A stretch of DNA of 64,000 nt from Prunus persica (lineage: Eukaryota; Streptophyta; Magnoliopsida; Rosales; Rosaceae): contig NC_034014.1 in assembly GCF_000346465.2 (NCBI RefSeq), forward strand, positions 62,001 to 126,000, read 5' to 3'. The translations under genes and the position numbers were made by a program. Below are positions 57,590 to 64,000 of this stretch, one piece after another; position 1 is the first letter of the stretch, and each line of letters begins with the position of its first letter. The notes under the pieces are model-generated. The model worked only from the letters and a program-made list of their open reading frames with translations. It was not told the origin of the DNA and did no database searches.

Positions 57590-58200
57590 CTAGTTGCGCG
57601 ACGGACGTTTGCGCGACGAATATATTTTCGTCGCGCAAAAATCACTATTGCGACGAAAAAAAAATACCGTAGCGCAAACAGCAGAACACTAGCGCGACGA
57701 ACAATCTTCGTCGCGCAAACAATCTATGCGCGACCAAAACTAATTTCGTCGAGCAAAGGTCGGGGAAAAAACCCCAGTTTATGTTTTTGGCGCCAGAATC
57801 TTGCGCGACGAACATTTTCGTCGCAAAAGACGCCTTAGCTTGACGGAAATATGTACCGTCGCGTAAGAAAACGAGGGTTACTTAATTTTGGCGGCAAAAT
57901 GCAGGGTGGAAAAAACTTTTTTGCGCGGCGGAATTACCTTCGTCGCGTAAAGTGTAATGCCGGTGCTTTCTTGCGCGACGAAATAAGTGTTATTTGCGCG
58001 ACGTAATATAAACCTTGCGCGACGAATAATGTTATTTGCGCGACGGATGTTTGTGTGACGGATAATTATATTCGCCGCGCAAAAAACCTGATGTCGGCAG
58101 GTAATTGCGCGACGGAAATGTTTTTTTGTGCGACGGAAAAGTGGGTTTTCGCGACGGCATCTTGCGCGACGGATTGGATTGTTCGTCGCGCAAAGTCCTT
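57590..58200. repeat. CACTA left subterminal repeat array
   Basis: At least 15 copies of 'tgcgcgacgaa' or its complement 'ttcgtcgcgca', often in head-to-head pairs forming palindromes of 24-32 bp. Strongly CpG-rich against an AT-rich background. These are the expected binding sites of the CACTA DNA-binding protein. Confidence 0.9.
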
Positions 58201-59002
58201 CTTCTTCATTTTAGCCAGTTCCATTGCAGAGGTGCATTCTGCCTCTCTCTCACTCTCCCACTGCATTCTGCCTTTCTCTCACTCTCTCTGCCGTTGCTCT
58301 GCTGTGAATTCAGTACGTTCATTGGGTATGTATTTTTTGTCGTTAGTTTAAATGTATTAATGTAAATTCGTAGTAACGCTATTAATTTTGTTATCGTTAG
58401 GGATATTTGTGATTGGTGGAGAACGATTGAGAAGGTATGTTATTGTAAAAGTTTGTTTGTTATGTTTGTAATTTTTTTGTGAAGTTATATGTGTATAATG
58501 TTGTGAAATTGTGCGTGACATAGCACAATGTGTTGTGATGTACGAAGTTAATTGAAATTAACTTCGTACTTTTATTTTTATGTTTAGTAACACGTAGTTT
58601 CCCGTTCGAGATTAGTTGGATTTCGTGCATGGATGCGTAATGCATGACTGCGGTCCAATTAATTCTTGAATTGTTCCATTATTTGGACAGTTTGGTAATG
58701 CATAGTGTTGTCACATAATCTTCGGCTACAGGATTAGGTTTCGATTGTGGAGATTTCGGTGTCATCTCGGTACGTTCTTCGGGTGGTACGTAGGTATTTA
58801 TACCTATGCCCACTTCAAGAACTGTGTCGAGATGCTGCCGAAATTAATCCACGTCGAAATCTAATCTCATGTAGCCGTAGGTTACGTGACAGGACTATGC
58901 ATTCCCGAATGGGATAGGGCCCTTACCGGAGGCATAAGGTGACATTATAACTTCGTATGAAGTTGTTGTGATTGTTGTGTCGTGATTGTGGTTTCAGGAA
59001 TT
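58200..59002 (+). promoter_or_regulatory. CACTA transposase leader
   Basis: Between the subterminal array and the transposase ATG lie a pyrimidine-rich stretch (58200-58310) and a probable leader intron ending 'gtttcag' seven bases before the ATG at 59003. Confidence 0.5.
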
Positions 59003-62000
59003 ATGAGCAGAAGGTGGATACAGAACCCGAATAGATGCGCAGACGAATACTTGGATGGAATCGAGGATTTTATTGAGTTTGCACGTAGACACAACCCGGG
59101 TGCAACTAGAATCCGTTGTCCTTGTAGGAGGTGTAACAACACGTTGTGGGAGACAATTGAAAATGTTGGATTTCATTTAGTAAGGAATGGAATGATTGAA
59201 ACATATAGCATTTGGAACCTTTACGGCGAACAAGTAGACCATGCTTCGTCTTCAAATGCCCCGAGAGTGGACAATGTTGAACCTATTGTGGATCCTAATG
59301 ATCAAGTCATGGGTATTATACAGGATGCTTTTCCATTCGCATCGACCAACATCAATCAGGAAGGGGAAGATGACGTGCCTACACCAATAGACAGTGCGGA
59401 GTTTGAACAGTATGAAAAACTGTTAAAAAATGCCAACCAAGAGTTATACTCGGGGTGCGAGAGGTTTTCCGTTCTCACTGCCATTGTGGAGCTAATGCAC
59501 GGAAAAATAAAGTATCGTATGTCGAACTTGTGTTTCGATTACTTTTTGGGGGTTTTCAAGAGAATGCTTCCGACGGACAATTGTTTGCCGAAAGACCATA
59601 AACATGCACAGAAGGTGTTGCACGGTCTTGGATTGGGTTATGAAAAAATCCACGCTTGCAAAAATAATTGCATGTTATTCTACAAAGAGCACGAAACGTT
59701 GGATACATGCCCTATATGCAATGAGTCGAGGTTCAAACTGACATCCCAGAATAGAACGACTAAGATACCACAAAAAGTCATGCGTTATCTGCCCCTTAAA
59801 CCTAGGTTGCAGCGATTGTATATGTCAACGCATACTGCCACAGACATGAGATGGCATAAGGAAAAACGGGTAGACGATGATGTGATGCGGCATCCTGCAG
59901 ATGGGGAGGCATGGAAAGAGTTCGATCGAACGTTCCCCGAGTTTGCTGCTGATCCCCGAAATGTTAGATTGGGACTTGCCACTGACGGATTCAATCCGTA
60001 TGGGGTTCTAAACCAACACCACAGCACTTGGCCGATTTTCGCATTCCCATATAATTTGCCGCCTTGGAAATGCATGAAAAAAGAATACATGATGATGACT
60101 GTTTTGATAACTGAGGATCCTGGCAGGTCAATTGATGTGTACTTAAGGCCTCTGGTTGATGAGCTGAAGGATTTATGGACAAACGGTGTTCGCACGTACG
60201 ATAAATCAACTGGGAGGATGTTCACTTTGCGAGCAGCAGTTATGTGGACTGTGAATGATTTTCCAGCATATGCAATGGTTTCTGGGTGGAGCACAAAGGG
60301 TTATATGGCATGTCCTGTATGCAAGGAAGATGTAACTTCTGGTTGGCACGCGGGAAAAGTTTGTTACCTTGGTCATCGGAGATGGTTGCCATGGGACCAC
60401 GAGTGGCGAGAAAAAGATAAAGAGTTCGACGGGAACATAGAGCGTCGCCTCAGACCTAGAGAATGGTCCGGTGATGAGATCTTGGAACAGCTGAACCGTT
60501 TGGATTTTGCTCCGTTCGGGAAAACAGTTAGTCGGACCCGACCTTCTACACATTTGAACTGGACGCACAAGTCTATGTTTTTTGAGCTCCCATATTGGTC
60601 GAAACTAAAATTGAGGCACAATCTAGATGTGATGCATGTTGAGAAAAATGTTTTCGACACATTGGTGGGCACGATTCTAGATATCGAGGGGAAGACGAAG
60701 GACACGATCAAAGCTCGTCTTGATTTGGAAAGAATGGGCATACGAAGGGGTTTATGGATGAATAGGGACAGTGATAAAGCTAGAAGGGATCTTGCATTCT
60801 TTTCTATGAAACCGAATGACAAAAAGGAGTTTCTAAAGTTTGTATCGTCTGTCAAATTTCCCGATGGGTATGCTTCTAATATCGCACGTTGCGTGAATGT
60901 CGATGGGGGTAAATTTACTGGACTTAAGAGCCATGACTGCCATGTGTTCATGCAACGCCTACTTCCTGTGGGTATTCGACACTTACTGCCGGAAGATGTG
61001 GTGAAGCCAATCATGTTGTTATCCAGATTTTTTTCCCAACTGACGGCAAAAACATTGCGAAGGACAGACATGTTTCAGTTGCGCCATGACATTGTCCAAG
61101 TCCTATGCAAGTTTGAGATGATATTTCCTCCAGCTTTCTTTACAAGTATGATGCACGTGATGGTTCACTTGCCAGAAGAGGCATTGCTTGCTGGTCCTGT
61201 CAACTATCGCTGGATGTATCCAATAGAAAGGTATATAATCTTTATCATTTGTGTATGCATCATTATCGACACTTTGCTAATTTGTATCATATCGTTTTAT
61301 TTTGGCAGGCTTCTCGGAGAGCTGAAAAAAAGTGTACGCAACAGGGCAAAGCCCGAAGGATCAATTATAGAGGCTTGGGTTTAATATGAGTCGCTTACTT
61401 TCTGTGGAATGTATTTAAAAGATGTGGAGACGGTTTTCAATCGTCCTCACCGCAATAATGACGGAGGTATGAGAAATGAAAAACTTTCTGTTTTTGCCCA
61501 AAGCGCACGACCATTTGGAGATCCTGGACGAGGAGAGTCGTTTTCTAGAAATGACATGGAGGTAGCGCATTGGTTCGTACTGAACAATTGTGATGAGATA
61601 ATGGCCTACTTAGATGAGCATGAACAGATGATGAAGCGAGAATATCCATCACATTTGGTTGCCCGGAAACACCGTGAATTATTTCCACAATGGTTTTTGG
61701 ATTCTGTAAGTTATAAGTGTTTTGTAATTGACAAATATAAATTTTAGTATTTAATTTTGTCAGACTAACATGTAAATGGTTTTGTATACTATTAGGTGAA
61801 TAAATTGAAATCATCGAATTCCCCCACTTACAGTGATGAGTTATATAACTTGGCGTTCGGCCCAATTCGCGCTGAATTGTTCTCGGGTTGTAATGTTAAC
61901 GGCGTCAAATTTTTGGGGGCCGCACGAGATGACAAGTTGTGTACGCAAAATAGCGGTGTTCATGTCCCAGGTGGAGGCGAAAGTACAGACATTGATTTCT

Positions 62001-62593
62001 ATGGCAAACTGACAACTGTCGTGCAATTGCTTTACAAAGATCGATACCAAGTCATCATGTTTAAGTGTCGATGGTTCGATACCAACCCAAATAGGGCGGG
62101 AAGTGTTAAAATCGACCATGGAGTACTGTCTGTGAACATTAACAGAACTTGGTATGATGACGACCCGTACATTTTGGCAAACATGGCGTCCCAAATTGTG
62201 TATCTAGATGACCCTAAAGCCGGAAACGGGTGAAAAGTTGTGCAGAAGATGGATCATAGGAACGTGTATGATATACCAGAACTAGACCCAAGTGACAACA
62301 ACGTCGACAATGTGGCTGACCAACGTTTAGAATCTTCAATGGAAAATGATGCGGAAACACTTCGGGATACAAATGTTATACAAGAACCGTTTCAAATAGA
62401 AGGAGTGTCTTCAGTCGAAATACCGATTCAGTCAATTACAATTGACCTCGGTGATCTTCCCCGATACGATGTTGCAGTGGGCCCTAGCAACGCCGATGAT
62501 GCAGTTATAGAGGAGCAGGAGGAAGAAGATTGGGAGACCGAGAGTGATGATAGCGACGATAACGAAAGTTATTATAGTTCAGATGATGAATAA
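59003..62593 (+). pseudogene. CACTA transposase (TNP2 type) with two in-frame stops
   Basis: Three exons (59003-61230, 61309-61705, 61796-62593; GT/AG) join to 1141 codons in one frame. TAA at 61382-61384 and TGA at 62231-62233 interrupt it. The order of family blocks is the transposase-associated N-terminal domain (MSRRWIQNPN..., with cysteines in RIRCPCRRCNN), Transposase_21/TNP2 (LDVMHVEKNVFDTLVGTILD at about 545-565), DUF4218 (HLPEEALLAGPVNYRWMYPI), DUF4216 (CRWFDTNPNRAG) and an acidic tail. Everything else aligns with the usual structure, so decay is slight. The start was chosen at the M of MSRRWIQNP, the normal family start. It could act only if stops are bypassed or another copy supplies transposase. 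Confidence 0.9.
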
Positions 62594-63090
62594 TGAATTT
62601 ATTTGTAAATTTATTATGTTAGTGTATTAATTTTGTGTAATACAAATCTTTGAATATGTGTAGTTGTCCATATGTAGTTGTGTATTCATTCTCCATATTT
62701 CATCACAAACTTCATTGGAATTTTCTGCGGAACAGAACAAGTTAAAGCTTCAATAAAAATAACAAAAGAAATGAATATTTCAATAATCAGAAAACATTCT
62801 TAGCATAGAGAGAGAGATGCTTACAATTCTGATGTTTTTAGAAGTGTCGTCTACAATTATCTTGAAGAAGTGGGGTATGGGAGCTGAAGATGTTGGAGTG
62901 TCATGAAGAGAAGCCATGGCTGAATTAACTCAAAAGCTTGATTGAGAGATGTGTTCAAAATCAAAAGCTTGATTCAGAAATACAAAGCCTTTCCACAAAA
63001 TACAAAGCATAAAAAATGATGAATACAAAACCTTTCTAAAAAATACAAAGCATACACAATTTGAAATCAATGAGGATTTATGGCGCCAAA
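62594..63090. other. CACTA 3' internal region
   Basis: Non-coding as far as I can see. Direct repeats of 'tcaaaagcttgatt' and 'aaaatacaaagcat' lie at 62930-63060. No second gene (tnpA type) is recognisable. Confidence 0.5.
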
Positions 63091-63275
63091 TCCTTGCACG
63101 ACGAAGGGCTCCTTATCGTCGCGCAAACATACTATACGCGACGCATACATAAGCGTCGCGTAATGTTTGCGCAACAAATACAACTGGTCGCGCATAGTTT
63201 CCGCGACGCATATATACATGCGTCGCGTATGGCATTTTTGCGCGACGATAAGCAAACCTTCGTCGCGCAAATATA
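63090..63275. repeat. CACTA right subterminal repeat array
   Basis: About ten motifs related to 'gcgcgacga' and 'tcgtcgcgc', again in inverted pairs, with a second variant 'gcgacgcata'. Mirrors the left array. Confidence 0.9.
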
Positions 63276-63689
63276 TATTAGGTAACGTTATAGTATAATA
63301 TATACACACATATATATTTAAAATTGGCGATCGAAGTAGTTCATTATATTCATATGGAGTGTAGGACTGTAGCTGCAAAAAATCATCAACATCGGAGTTA
63401 AAATAACCATTCAATCATCACTTTTTATTTAGAACCGTCGAAAAGTTTTACCCCGTTGCTTAATCTCTGAATGTTTTTTTTGTCCGATTTTTGCTGTCTA
63501 TGATCTCGAAGTCTAAAAAAACAAGTTTCACGGCTGGATGACTGAAACTTGTTTCGTAGACTGCATGTGCTATCAAAATCATATATTCACCAAAAACCCT
63601 AAAATTTGTTTATACATTTGTGCAAATGTAACTTAACGTTTATGTGGTATCCCCTAGTGTAAAAATCTGAAATTGAAGATCAAATTCAG

Positions 63690-64000
63690 TCATTGTATTC
63701 ATATAGACTCATGTTTTGGCAGATATTTTGTGTCCATTCGAATCCTCAATATCTAATGTGAAGTGTCATACTTTTTCCGCTCAAATTGGAAACTCCTAGC
63801 CTTTGATGTGGCCAACCCTAGCTCACGGTACAGACGGGTATGGTTCAATCAGTTTAATTTTTTTGACTCATGTTTTGGCAGATCTTTTGTGTCCATTCGA
63901 ATCCTCAATCTCTAATGTGAACCCTCATACTTTTTCCAATCAAATTGGACACTCCTAGCCCTGTATGTGGCCAACCCTAGCTCACGCTACAGACAAGTGT
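63690..64000 (-). repeat. Satellite array, about 160-bp monomers (right edge)
   Basis: Two monomers, with 'aatcctcaatatctaatgtg' near 63739 and 'aatcctcaatctctaatgtg' near 63900, spaced 160 bp. They carry the shared 'ggccaaccctagctcac' and 'ttttgtgtccattcgaatcc' parts. Orientation is the same as 1-560. The array runs off the window. Confidence 0.85.

Larger units (their letters stand above)
57575..63285 (+). mobile_element. CACTA (En/Spm) DNA transposon
   Basis: The 5' end is CACTACTACGATTTACTAG after 'atg'. Dense subterminal motifs 'tgcgcgacgaa' lie at both ends (57590-58200 and 63090-63275). Between them is a TNP2-type transposase gene. No clean inverted terminus was found on the right: near 63275-63290 there is only 'gttatagtata', so the 3' TIR is eroded or lost and the right edge is approximate. 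The element cuts the copia remnant on its left. Confidence 0.88.

Noticed and set aside
60373..61071. 232-residue antisense open frame in the CACTA transposase
   Set aside because: Mirror frame of the TNP2 coding sequence; no domain of its own.
63285..63660. CACTA right terminus at 'cctagtgtaaaa' near 63652
   Set aside because: Contains TAGTG, but the adjoining bases do not match the left end CACTACTACGATTT and the subterminal repeats stop about 370 bp earlier.

Overview
The window is nuclear DNA from a flowering plant, almost certainly a eudicot. Genes carry many introns with canonical GT/AG borders, the background is AT-rich, and plant-type transposons are everywhere (Ty3, Ty1/copia, LINE, MULE, CACTA, Helitron). 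The protein flavour and repeat families would fit Rosaceae, but I cannot prove the family from sequence alone. There is one 100-base assembly gap at 51805-51904. I see no tRNA, rRNA or CRISPR.

Layout. 1-3515: a satellite of about 160-bp monomers, first in one orientation (1-560), then inverted (800-3515). The same satellite returns at 63690-64000. 3530-6180: a wrecked LTR retrotransposon with a 'putative gypsy type transposon' domain, followed by short palindromic repeats. 6180-7250: simple and telomere-like repeats.

7251-40857 (minus): one very large gene for the TBP-removing SNF2 ATPase BTAF1/MOT1 (Arabidopsis RGD3 type). I could join 28 exons into a single uninterrupted frame of 2051 residues. 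About 27 kb of it is intron, and the introns hold at least five LINE tails, a Copia solo LTR, a solo LTR and a full-length copy of one Ty3 family, a MULE with a gene-like insert, a Helitron and a MITE-like element, several nested in each other.

42394-45793 (minus): a complete seven-exon ALKBH6-type Fe(II)/2-oxoglutarate dioxygenase gene of 260 residues. 45794-51800: intergenic, with a broken DUF594 gene fragment, a nest of small Helitrons and a long-TIR element. 51958-53776 (plus): a complete three-exon pollen-type SKU5-similar multicopper-oxidase-like gene (552 residues). 55250-57574: a decayed copia element, cut off by a CACTA transposon (57575 to about 63285) whose TNP2 transposase frame carries two in-frame stop codons.

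The three host genes have no evident functional link: general transcription (BTAF1), nucleic-acid or protein demethylation (ALKBH6) and pollen cell wall (SKS). The main interest lies in the layered insertions, some of which can be ordered in time from exact target-site evidence, and in microsatellites that serve as polypyrimidine tracts of two splice acceptors.
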